Positions 1 to 6,371 of a DNA stretch of 11,385 nt are shown piece after piece. The stretch spans positions 1 through 11,385 of the forward strand of contig CAZBSE010000032.1 of the NCBI GenBank assembly GCA_964494385.1. The letters run 5' to 3'. Each line of letters opens with the position of its first letter. Positions within the stretch are counted from its first letter, which is position 1. Below the pieces are notes generated by a model. The model searched no databases. It saw only the letters and a program-made list of their open reading frames with translations, and was not told the origin of the DNA. The position numbers and the translations under genes were made by a program. This stretch comes from CAZBSE01 sp964494385 (GTDB taxonomy: Bacteria > Actinomycetota > Humimicrobiia > Humimicrobiales > Humimicrobiaceae).

Positions 1-75
1 CAGAAGCAGAGCAGTTACTGTATATTGGTATAATAGAAATATGTCCATGGTTAAAATACCACATCTATGACCAGT

Positions 76-282
76 TTAAGAGATTTTATTCAATTCCTTA
101 AGTAGTTTATCAATATCAATTCCATAAGTTTTAGAAATCATACCAAGTGTCAACATCTCTGACTCATAAGCAGCCATCGCACAGTGCAGACAGGGCAGAT
201 TATACTTTGCAATAATTTTGCTTGTTTCCGGTGAACTTAAAACTTCTGATAATTTTGTATTCTCTGTATATTTTTTTACCAT
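76..282 (-). CDS. DUF1858 small putative redox-disulfide protein
   Basis: A 68-residue soluble protein matching the DUF1858 / hybrid-cluster-protein-associated disulfide domain pattern: an N-terminal helix segment (KLSEVLSSPETSKII), a turn, then a CxxC pair (C31-L-H-C34) followed by AMAAYESEMLTLG and a closing YGID..KLLKELN. In the family the CxxC sits at the start of the second half, as here. It has no signal peptide or membrane segment, so it should be cytoplasmic. Members occur mostly in anaerobes and are thought to take part in thiol/disulfide or metal chemistry; the exact reaction is not established. The ATG start has AGGA four bases upstream, a slightly short spacing. Upstream is a long AT-rich spacer shared with the divergent PAS-GGDEF gene. 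Family assignment is fairly safe; role is unknown. Confidence 0.85.
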   Translation of the reverse strand: MVKKYTENTKLSEVLSSPETSKIIAKYNLPCLHCAMAAYESEMLTLGMISKTYGIDIDKLLKELNKIS

Positions 283-632
283 AATTTCCTTTTTTTATTT
301 TTAAACATGTAACTATTTTATAATTTTTACTATTTACAATTTTTAAAAAGTATATCTTTTTTACTCTTTTTTGTATACTCAAAACTGGATTATCGTGAAT
401 TCTTTTTAAGTTTTTTATATGATACTTTAATAATATTGCAAAATGTATATTATAATTACGGTATTACTACTATAGAAACGCTAAAAACATTATACTGCCG
501 CTAACAATATAAGTATGAAAAGTATTAAAGATAGTTTATAATACTATTTATAAATTAATTAATAAAAGTACTCAAAATAAATCGTATAAGAATATTATAT
601 AACATTATAATATGTAATTTAAGAGGGTAATA
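283..632. other. AT-rich divergent intergenic spacer
   Basis: A 350-base spacer between two divergent genes, very AT-rich and with no open frame that looks coding. It must hold the promoters of both neighbours, but its base composition makes -10-like strings common. One pair worth noting on the minus strand is TTGAGT at 570-575 and TATAAA at 547-552 with a 17-bp spacer, which would give a leader of about 260 bases for the DUF1858 gene. I saw no convincing pair for the plus-strand gene, and no strong hairpin, riboswitch-like domain or repeat array. Confidence 0.5.
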
Positions 633-2651
633 ATGGTACTAAAGAAAGAAAAAAAAGGCAGTGTTAAAGATAATAACTCCGGGGGTTCGCATAGAAATAT
701 GACACATAAAAAAATCGATCATCTTAATCTTTTTCAAAAACTAATTGACAACATCCCTGATTATATCTACATCAAGGACAAGAAAAAAAGATTTATTATG
801 GTAAACAAAGCAGTAGCCGATTCCAAGGGTAAGAAACCCGAAGACTTCATTGGGAAAACAGATTTTGACTTTTATCCAAAAGAAAGGTCAGAGGAATATT
901 CTAAAGATGAAAACTGGGTAATGAAAAAAGGGAAACCAATTTTAGATAAAGTTGAAAAAGCAATATATCTTGGCAAAGAGTTATGGATGTCCAGCAGTAA
1001 AATACCCTGGTATGATGAAAATGGGAATCTTATGGGAACTATGGGTATATCCAGAGATATAACCAAGAGAAAGCAAATGGAAAATAATATTCTGGGAATA
1101 GAAAAAAATTTTTTGTACTCCCTTATGAATAATATAACTGACAGCATATATTATAAAGATTTGAACAGCCGTTTTATTAGAATAAATAAAGCATGCGCTG
1201 AAAAATTCGGCCTAAAAAATCCGGATGAAGCAGTCGGCAAAACTGATTTTGATATTTTTACCGAGGAACACGCCAAACAGGCCTTTGAAGATGAGCAGAA
1301 AATAATAAAAACNNNNNNNNNNNNNNNNNNNNNNNNNNNNNNNNNNNNNNNNNNNNNNNNNNNNNNNNNNNNNNNNNNNNNNNNNNNNNNNNNNNNNNNN
1401 NNNNNNNNNNNNGAACACGCCAAACAGGCCTTTGAAGATGAGCAGAAAATAATAAAAACCAATAAACCAATAATTGATCTCGAAGAAAAAGAGACCTTCG
1501 AAAACAAAGAAGACAGATGGGTTTCCACCTCTAAACTGCCCTGGTATGATGAAAACGGAAATATAATCGGAATATTCGGTGTATCACGGGATATAACAGA
1601 AAAGAAGATAGCAGAAGAGAAAATAAAATACCTGTCCTTTCATGACACCCTTACAGGACTTTATAATAGAGCATATTTTGAAGAAGAGCTTAAAAGACTT
1701 AATACGGAAAGACAGCTTCCCATAACTATAGTAATGGGTGATGTAAACGGTCTTAAATTAATAAATGATGCCTATGGCCATGACAAAGGAGACATACTCC
1801 TTAAAAAAGTAGCGGACATACTAAAACAGGCTTTCAGGAAAGAAGACATTATTTCAAGATGGGGAGGAGATGAGTTCATCACCATACTTGCCAAGACTTA
1901 TACAAAGGACACCAGGAATATTGTAAAGAGGATAAAAAACCTATGTAAGGAAGGAAGTGCTCCTGACATGCCCCTGAGTATTTCACTTGGAGCTTCTACC
2001 AAGAAACATTCTTGTGAAAAAATAGAAGACATATTAAAAAATGCTGAAGATAAAATGTATAAGAATAAAATAACGGAAAGTGAAGCTACCCATGAAATTC
2101 TTATACGTTCATTTAAAAAGAAATTAAGAACAAGAGATTATGGAAGCAATAAAATTATCAATAGATTACAGGAGTATGCCATCAAAATAGGAAAAAAGTT
2201 GAATCTTTCCAACCTAAAGCTAGAAGAGCTAAAACTACTTATGAATCTTCACAATATAGGAAAATTAGCACTTGCTGATGAAATAATGTCAAAACCAGGA
2301 AACTTAAACAGTGAAGAATGGAAAATAATAAAAAAACTTCCCGAAATAGGGTACCGTATCGCTGAATCATCTATACAGCTTAAACCAATAGCTGAATTAA
2401 TACTTTCGCATCATGAATGGTATAACGGAAAAGGATATCCTAGAGGCATAAAAGGCGAAGAAATCCCTATACTGTCAAGAATTTCATTCCTTATTAATTC
2501 CTTTGAGGCAATGACCAAGGACAGGCCCTATAGAAAAAAAATGTCATGCGATGAAGCAATCAATGAAGTAAAAAAATACAGCGGTATCCAGTTTGACCCT
2601 AAAATAGTAAATATTTTTTTAGAAATATTAAAGAGGGAAAAGAAGAACTAA
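633..2651 (+). CDS. PAS-PAS-GGDEF-HD-GYP cyclic-di-GMP signalling protein (contains assembly gap)
   Basis: A cytoplasmic sensor protein of 672 codons as assembled, with no membrane segment. Domains in order: basic/polar N-terminus (1-30), PAS1 (about 32-147), PAS2 (about 155-325, interrupted by the N run), GGDEF (about 333-480) and HD-GYP-like (about 490-668). The GGDEF domain looks catalytic: D370 of the first metal site, NDxxGHxxGD at 378-387, GGDEF at 411-415, and an RxxD inhibitory site (R402-D405) exactly five residues before it. It should make cyclic-di-GMP and be product-inhibited. The HD-GYP domain keeps the GYP motif (601-603) and H593-H594, but the HD dyad reads H540-N541, the KxHP histidine is L569 and the later aspartate is N622, so hydrolysis is doubtful. 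The ATG start follows AGAGGG at 622-627 with five bases between. Removing the duplicated 47 bp and 100 N (147 bases, 49 codons) keeps the frame and gives about 623 residues. Confidence 0.9.
   Translation: MVLKKEKKGSVKDNNSGGSHRNMTHKKIDHLNLFQKLIDNIPDYIYIKDKKKRFIMVNKAVADSKGKKPEDFIGKTDFDFYPKERSEEYSKDENWVMKKGKPILDKVEKAIYLGKELWMSSSKIPWYDENGNLMGTMGISRDITKRKQMENNILGIEKNFLYSLMNNITDSIYYKDLNSRFIRINKACAEKFGLKNPDEAVGKTDFDIFTEEHAKQAFEDEQKIIKXXXXXXXXXXXXXXXXXXXXXXXXXXXXXXXXXXEHAKQAFEDEQKIIKTNKPIIDLEEKETFENKEDRWVSTSKLPWYDENGNIIGIFGVSRDITEKKIAEEKIKYLSFHDTLTGLYNRAYFEEELKRLNTERQLPITIVMGDVNGLKLINDAYGHDKGDILLKKVADILKQAFRKEDIISRWGGDEFITILAKTYTKDTRNIVKRIKNLCKEGSAPDMPLSISLGASTKKHSCEKIEDILKNAEDKMYKNKITESEATHEILIRSFKKKLRTRDYGSNKIINRLQEYAIKIGKKLNLSNLKLEELKLLMNLHNIGKLALADEIMSKPGNLNSEEWKIIKKLPEIGYRIAESSIQLKPIAELILSHHEWYNGKGYPRGIKGEEIPILSRISFLINSFEAMTKDRPYRKKMSCDEAINEVKKYSGIQFDPKIVNIFLEILKREKKN
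1266..1312 (+). repeat. 47-bp exact direct repeat, left copy (contig-end overlap)
   Basis: This 47-bp segment, encoding EHAKQAFEDEQKIIK and the start of the next codon, is identical to 1413-1459 on the other side of the N run. It most likely represents one genomic copy present at both contig ends. Confidence 0.93.
1313..1412. other. Assembly gap of 100 N inside PAS2
   Basis: A run of exactly 100 N, the conventional placeholder for a scaffold gap of unknown length. It interrupts the second PAS domain of the signalling gene. The same 47 bases end the left flank and begin the right flank, so the two contigs probably overlap and nothing is missing. Confidence 0.97.
1413..1459 (+). repeat. 47-bp exact direct repeat, right copy (contig-end overlap)
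   Basis: Exact copy of 1266-1312, beginning at the first base after the N run. When the two copies are merged, PAS2 aligns with PAS1 almost without a length change: 59 versus 58 residues from KTDFD to WYDENGN. This supports the artefact reading. Confidence 0.93.
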
Positions 2652-2671
2652 TTTTTAAGTAAGCTATCTCA

Positions 2672-2693
2672 ATGGCGGAGAGGGAGGGATTTG
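2672..2693 (-). repeat. 22-bp direct repeat of tRNA-Ser 3' end (distal copy)
   Basis: Identical to 2839-2860, which is the 3' end of tRNA-Ser plus one flanking base. It lies downstream of the tRNA in the tRNA's reading direction, where the far attachment copy of an integrated element would be expected. Sequence beyond the 22 bp differs from the tRNA. Confidence 0.9.
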
Positions 2694-2768
2694 TTCTTTC
2701 GTTTCGCTTTGCTCTCTGCAGAGCCGCAGACTCCCTCGTCTTCGACTCGGTCCGTCTTTTCAAATCCC

Positions 2769-2797
2769 GTAAAATATGCATTTGAGGCATATTTTAC
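2769..2797. repeat. Perfect 11-bp inverted repeat (hairpin)
   Basis: GTAAAATATGC at 2769-2779 and its exact reverse complement at 2787-2797 enclose a 7-base loop. Neither side is followed by a T-run, so it is not a canonical intrinsic terminator, although it sits about 45 bases downstream of tRNA-Ser and could help end or process that transcript. It adjoins the GGGATTTG/CAAATCCC inverted pair. Confidence 0.8.
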
Positions 2798-2839
2798 ACA
2801 ATCAAACTTCATTGAATTGTACAGACCTCCGCAGCTCTA

Positions 2840-2931
2840 TGGCGGAGAGGGAGGGATTTGAACCCCCGGAAGGTATAAACCTTCAACGGTTTTCAAGACC
2901 GCCGCATTCAACCAGACTCTGCCACCTCTCC
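2840..2931 (-). tRNA. tRNA-Ser (anticodon UGA)
   Basis: Complete class II tRNA of 92 bases with encoded CCA. On the minus strand the 7-bp acceptor stem is GGAGAGG paired with CCTCTCC, with discriminator G. The anticodon stem is GCGGT/ACCGT and the loop CTTGAAA gives anticodon UGA, which reads UCN serine codons. The long variable arm (GAAGG/CCTTC) is the serine hallmark, and the T-loop is TTCAAAT. It lies 87 bases downstream of serS on the same strand, so the enzyme and one of its substrates are neighbours. It has its own likely promoter. Its 3' end is duplicated nearby. Confidence 0.97.
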
Positions 2932-2942
2932 AGCAAAGACAA

Positions 2943-2970
2943 ATTATAACATAAAACCTGGATTTATTAA
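2943..2970 (-). promoter_or_regulatory. Likely promoter of tRNA-Ser
   Basis: On the minus strand a perfect TATAAT (2943-2948) preceded by the extended -10 TGT (2949-2951) lies 16 bp from TTAATA (2965-2970), a 4/6 match to the -35 consensus. A start about seven bases downstream would give a leader of only about five bases before the tRNA, as is usual for tRNA genes. Confidence 0.55.
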
Positions 2971-3018
2971 TATCGTCGCTGCTGAAGTATTTTTTTAGAT
3001 GAGTACAAGTTTGTATTA

Positions 3019-4290
3019 CTACTTATCCCTCTTACCGGAAATTATCTTTATCCCATTCATATGAGGCTGCAGGACTTCCGGAACCCTTATATTCCCCCCG
3101 GCATCCTGATAATTTTCATAAATCGCTATCAGGGTTCTTCCCACTGCACATGCAGTGCTGTTCATAGTATGAACCAGCTCTTTCTTCTTGCCATCCCGGT
3201 ACTTTATATTAAGTCTTCTCGCCTGAAAATCCGTATCATGGCTGCAGGAAGCCAGCTCCCTATACTGATTCTGCCCGGGAAGCCATGCCTCCAGATCATA
3301 CTTCTTGGCATTAGGAGTTCCGATATCGCCTGTACACATATTCATAATCCTGTAATGAATCCCCAGCCCCTGTACAATTTCTTCTAAAGTTTTTCTTAAC
3401 ATTTCATATTCATCCCATGATTTTTCCGGATGGGAAAATATCAACATCTCAATCTTATCAAACTGGTGGACTCTGAACATTCCGCCCAGATCCTTTCCGT
3501 AACTTCCCGCTTCCCTCCTGAAACAGGTAGAAAAGGCAGCATATTTTAAAGGAAGAATACCTATATCTAAAAACTCATTACTGTGATAGGTGCACAAGGG
3601 AACCTCGGAAGTTCCTATTAAAAACAGGCCATCAAGATCAGTTTTATAATACTGTGTTCTTTCTACCGGGAAAAAACCGGTACCATACATTGCTTCTTCT
3701 TTTACCAGCAGCGGAGGTATAATGGGCGTAAAACCTTTACGGATTAAAATATCCAGAACATATTTAACCAGCGCAAACTCCAGTAAAACCGCTTCATTCT
3801 TCAGAAAAACAAATCTTGAACCGGAAATTTTTGCTGCTCTCTTTTCATCCATAATATCCAGATTTATACCCAGGTCTACGTGATTTCTAGGATTAAAATC
3901 AAAATCCGGTTTTTCACCATAATAGGACAGAGCCACATTACCGCCCTCATCTTTCCCCACGGGAGTACTGCTGTGTGATATATTAGGATATGCCGAAAAG
4001 TGTTCCATGAATTTATTTTCTACCTCAACCAGTCTTGGTTCTAATTTTCTTAAATCATCATTCAATTTCTTCATCTGACTGATTATTTTATTCTTATCTG
4101 CCCCGCTGAGTGCAGGTATTTTTTTTGATGCTATATTTTTTTCGGACCGCAGCTGATCAACTTTAAATATCAGATCCCTCTTTTCCTTATCCAGTTCAAG
4201 CCCGATGTCGGTATTTATTTTTAAGCCCCTATTTTTTATTTCCCTTGTAAAGAGTTCGGGATCTTTTCTAAACAATTCTATATCAATCAT
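3019..4290 (-). CDS. serS: Seryl-tRNA synthetase
   Basis: Class II synthetase that charges tRNA-Ser, and also tRNA-Sec where present, with serine. Using the start MIDIELFRKDPELF it is 423 residues, the usual bacterial length. Residues about 1-105 form the tRNA-binding helical arm, rich in K/E/L heptads. The catalytic core follows, with motif 1 near GFTPIIPPLLV (186-196), TSE at 227-229, motif 2 FRREAGSYGKD (257-267) and motif 3 around AVGRTLIAIYENYQ (from 382). An ATG four codons upstream (4302) is in frame, but MIDIEL matches the family start, and AAGG lies three bases before it. The start overlaps the end of pheA by 8 bp (ATGATTGA), suggesting translational coupling. A tRNA-Ser gene follows on the same strand. 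Confidence 0.97.
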   Translation of the reverse strand: MIDIELFRKDPELFTREIKNRGLKINTDIGLELDKEKRDLIFKVDQLRSEKNIASKKIPALSGADKNKIISQMKKLNDDLRKLEPRLVEVENKFMEHFSAYPNISHSSTPVGKDEGGNVALSYYGEKPDFDFNPRNHVDLGINLDIMDEKRAAKISGSRFVFLKNEAVLLEFALVKYVLDILIRKGFTPIIPPLLVKEEAMYGTGFFPVERTQYYKTDLDGLFLIGTSEVPLCTYHSNEFLDIGILPLKYAAFSTCFRREAGSYGKDLGGMFRVHQFDKIEMLIFSHPEKSWDEYEMLRKTLEEIVQGLGIHYRIMNMCTGDIGTPNAKKYDLEAWLPGQNQYRELASCSHDTDFQARRLNIKYRDGKKKELVHTMNSTACAVGRTLIAIYENYQDAGGNIRVPEVLQPHMNGIKIISGKRDK

Positions 4291-5152
4291 CGGCCTTCCC
4301 ATCCCTGATATTTTCTATCCATTTAGGATAAGAACCTAAAATTTTTACCAGATATACGCTTCTTCTCAGAACCTCAATTGCTTCAAAAATATTTTTATCA
4401 TGCAAATGTCCATCCAGGTCTATCATAAATACATAGTCTCCAAGACTTTTTTTAGCCGGCCTGGATTCCAGACGGGTCAGATTGATATCCCTTTGTGCAA
4501 ATTCTTTTAATATATTATATAAGCTCCCGGGCTTATCCTCTTTTAAAAAACATACCATCGAAGTTTTATCCGTACCGGTTTTTGATTGAATTCTGTTTCC
4601 AATAAAAACAAATCTTGTTTTATTGTCCTTATTATCTTCTATATCAGCTTTTATTATTTCCAGATTGTATATCATTGCCGCAGTTTTTGTTCCTATTGCC
4701 GCTACATCATCATTTTCTTCTTTTAGAATTTTAACCGCCTCTGCAGTACTGTTTGCAGCAGTTGTATCAACGTCTTTCAGGTATGCAGATAAAAATTTTC
4801 TGCATTGAGCAGTCGCATGAGGATGAGATATAATTCTGGTAATTTTATCAATTTCAATTTTTTTCTTCCCTATAAGACTGTGCTTAACCGGAATGGTTAT
4901 TTCTCCTATTATTTTTACTTCACTCTCAAAAGTAAGGATATCCTGGGTAATATTGACCGAACCTTCAAGAGAATTTTCCATGGGAACCAATCCTTCATCA
5001 GTTTCCCCTTTATCCACACTTTTTATGACTTCCGCAATAGTCGAGATGGGAATTTTCTCTATTTTATTTATATCTCCGATAAACTTATTCAGCGCTTCTT
5101 CGGTAAACGTTCCGGGCGGACCCAGATATGCTATTTTCTTTTTTATACCCAT
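4283..5152 (-). CDS. pheA: Prephenate dehydratase with ACT domain
   Basis: Converts prephenate to phenylpyruvate in phenylalanine synthesis. With the ATG at MGIKKKIAYLGPPGTF it is 289 residues, typical of monofunctional bacterial enzymes. Residues 1-190 are the two-lobed catalytic domain, with GPPGTFTEEA near the start, ENSLEGSV, and the essential TRF motif at 179-181. Residues about 197-275 form the ACT domain with the phenylalanine-binding signatures PGSL and ESRP (229-232), so feedback inhibition by phenylalanine is expected. There is no chorismate mutase domain, which must be encoded elsewhere. The frame stays open to a TTG at 5227, but that 25-residue extension has no ribosome-binding site and no family match. 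The chosen ATG has only a weak upstream SD. The gene overlaps serS and lies 97 bases after the M23 gene. Confidence 0.95.
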   Translation of the reverse strand: MGIKKKIAYLGPPGTFTEEALNKFIGDINKIEKIPISTIAEVIKSVDKGETDEGLVPMENSLEGSVNITQDILTFESEVKIIGEITIPVKHSLIGKKKIEIDKITRIISHPHATAQCRKFLSAYLKDVDTTAANSTAEAVKILKEENDDVAAIGTKTAAMIYNLEIIKADIEDNKDNKTRFVFIGNRIQSKTGTDKTSMVCFLKEDKPGSLYNILKEFAQRDINLTRLESRPAKKSLGDYVFMIDLDGHLHDKNIFEAIEVLRRSVYLVKILGSYPKWIENIRDGKADD

Positions 5153-5249
5153 ATCAAATCTTAAATTTTTATTTATAAAAAATCTATCGCATATTTTATC
5201 AAGGGAAAATAATATAAAATAAAACAAGCTTAAAAGCCAGAAATATCAC

Positions 5250-6209
5250 TTATGGAAGAAAGTCCTCCGGATCATTGGGAATACCGTTAACCAGAACTTC
5301 GTAATGCAAATGAGGCCCGGTGCTGTTACCACTGTTTCCCATTGTCGCTATTACATCATCCTTGGTTACTTTATCTCCCACTTTAACATAAACTTGGCTG
5401 AGGTGAGCATAAACCGTGCTGTAATTAACATCATTAAGACCGAGTCCATGATAAATAATTATCTTTCTGCCATAACTGCCATGCCAGTCCGAATAGATTA
5501 CAACCCCGCTGGCAGCTGCATGGATATTGGTGCCAATACTGTTGGCAATGTCCAGTCCTTTGTGCCTGTGATTCCCTCTCCATGCCCAAAATCTTGAAGT
5601 TATTATTCCCCAGGTAGGTCTTATATCAGGAGTGTGCTCCATTAAATATATATGATCTTCCATGTTCTGCTTGTCCTGGGAAAGCACATCGGATAATTCA
5701 GGAGCTACAGCTAAAAGCTCATCCAGCAGAGAATCTATGTCGTCCAGTTCCTGCTCCTGGTCGCTTAAATAATAATAGACCTCATTGGGGTCTTCTTCCA
5801 GTTTAATATCGGAACTTAGATCAGCGGCATAAATTGCTACTTCTTCCTCAAATCCGCCCTTTCCGGTTATATCCCTTACCATCCGATCAAGTTCTTCCAC
5901 TTCCTTAAGATAACTTTCCAAAATTTTTGTTTTTGTCTCTATTTCTTTGGTTTTTTTGGTAAGATTTGCGAGCTCTACTTCTTTATAATTTATTTTATAT
6001 TCTACTCTCTCAAGTTCTGCTATTTTCTGGCTTAATTTTTGACGGGTTATAAAAAGATCTGAAACCAGGATTACGGCAGAGGTTAATATAACTATACTCA
6101 CCACAAATAATAATCTTAACAGATTATGAGAAATTTTTACTTTTCTTATCCTTGACTTGGCGTCTGACAGAATAAGTAAAGTAAAAGATTTATTTTTTTT
6201 ACCCTCCAT
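5250..6209 (-). CDS. Membrane-anchored M23 family peptidase (LytM-type)
   Basis: A 319-residue cell-wall endopeptidase. The N-terminus is cytoplasmic and basic (FTLLILSDAKSRIRKVKIS, as in many M23 proteins of Gram-positive anaerobes). A membrane helix spans about 30-54, an extracytoplasmic coiled coil about 56-110, an acidic linker 120-190, and the M23 domain about 195-319. All zinc and catalytic residues are visible: H216 and D220 (HKGLD), H269 (YAHL), and H300/H302 (HLHYE). It should therefore cut peptidoglycan cross-bridges, unlike degenerate EnvC/NlpD-type activators. It is probably involved in growth, division or sporulation; the sequence does not say which. The start ATG has GGAG ten bases upstream, and a good promoter candidate with an overlapping dyad precedes it. 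Confidence 0.93.
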   Translation of the reverse strand: MEGKKNKSFTLLILSDAKSRIRKVKISHNLLRLLFVVSIVILTSAVILVSDLFITRQKLSQKIAELERVEYKINYKEVELANLTKKTKEIETKTKILESYLKEVEELDRMVRDITGKGGFEEEVAIYAADLSSDIKLEEDPNEVYYYLSDQEQELDDIDSLLDELLAVAPELSDVLSQDKQNMEDHIYLMEHTPDIRPTWGIITSRFWAWRGNHRHKGLDIANSIGTNIHAAASGVVIYSDWHGSYGRKIIIYHGLGLNDVNYSTVYAHLSQVYVKVGDKVTKDDVIATMGNSGNSTGPHLHYEVLVNGIPNDPEDFLP

Positions 6210-6223
6210 AGACAGAAGTCTCC

Positions 6224-6248
6224 AATGTTAAAAATTAGGTCTAACATT
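6224..6248. promoter_or_regulatory. 7-bp dyad overlapping the M23 promoter (possible operator)
   Basis: AATGTTA (6224-6230) and TAACATT (6242-6248) are exact inverted copies separated by 11 bases. The right arm overlaps the candidate -10 box of the M23 gene and the left arm falls just past the expected transcription start, a position where a dimeric repressor would block initiation. On RNA the left arm would lie immediately before the GGAG ribosome site. Short AT-rich dyads also arise by chance. Confidence 0.35.
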
Positions 6249-6273
6249 ATAGCTGATAAATAAAATATGGGAA
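6246..6273 (-). promoter_or_regulatory. Candidate promoter of the M23 peptidase gene
   Basis: On the minus strand TTCCCA (6268-6273, 4/6 to consensus) and a perfect TATAAT (6246-6251) are separated by 16 bp. This predicts a leader of about 30 bases. The pheA and serS genes downstream could also be read from here, since no obvious terminator separates them. Confidence 0.45.
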
Positions 6274-6371
6274 ACCTTTTTATTAAAGTTTTTTACATGA
6301 AACTATTTACCCCTGAATAATAATAATTTTCAGCTCAGTAGATTCAAACATTTAAAAAATATCCTGTACCC

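Larger units (their letters stand above)
2672..2838. mobile_element. Possible tRNA-Ser attachment-site remnant or minimal element (167 bp)
   Basis: This segment starts with a 22-bp copy of the 3' end of the adjacent tRNA-Ser gene (2672-2693 equals 2839-2860). The copy covers the encoded CCA, discriminator base, 3' acceptor strand, 3' T-stem and part of the T-loop. Between the copies lie a GC-richer patch with the palindrome CTCTGCAGAG (2714-2723), an 8-bp inverted pair GGGATTTG (2686-2693) / CAAATCCC (2761-2768), and a perfect 11-bp stem hairpin (2769-2797). A direct repeat of a tRNA 3' end is the classic mark of tyrosine-recombinase integration, but there is no integrase and almost no cargo. 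It could be a collapsed island, a non-autonomous element, or a partial tRNA duplication. I have a vague recollection of similar sequence near tRNA-Ser genes in other clostridia-like genomes, which I cannot verify here. Confidence 0.5.

Noticed and set aside
3..101. A 32-codon plus-strand open frame from the left edge (EAEQLLYIGIIEICPWLKYH... to a stop at 99-101) that could be the end of a gene.
   Set aside because: Too short to identify, overlaps the 3' end of the DUF1858 gene, and a frame of this length can occur by chance.
436..456. TTGCAA and TATAAT upstream of the PAS-GGDEF gene as a promoter.
   Set aside because: The spacer is only 9 bp, far too short.
2599..2790. A 63-codon minus-strand open frame across the tRNA-Ser repeat segment.
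   Set aside because: Its composition comes from the repeat and from antisense of the GGDEF/HD-GYP gene end; no ribosome site or family pattern.
4291..4302. An upstream ATG for serS adding MGRP.
   Set aside because: The family begins at MIDIEL, and the upstream ATG has no usable spacing to a ribosome site.
5172..5202. TTGATA/TATAAA pair upstream of pheA as a promoter.
   Set aside because: The spacer is 19 bp and the leader would be only about 12 bases; likely chance in AT-rich sequence.
5153..5227. A TTG-started 25-residue N-terminal extension of pheA.
   Set aside because: No ribosome-binding site, AT-rich non-conserved residues, and the family start matches the ATG at 5150-5152.
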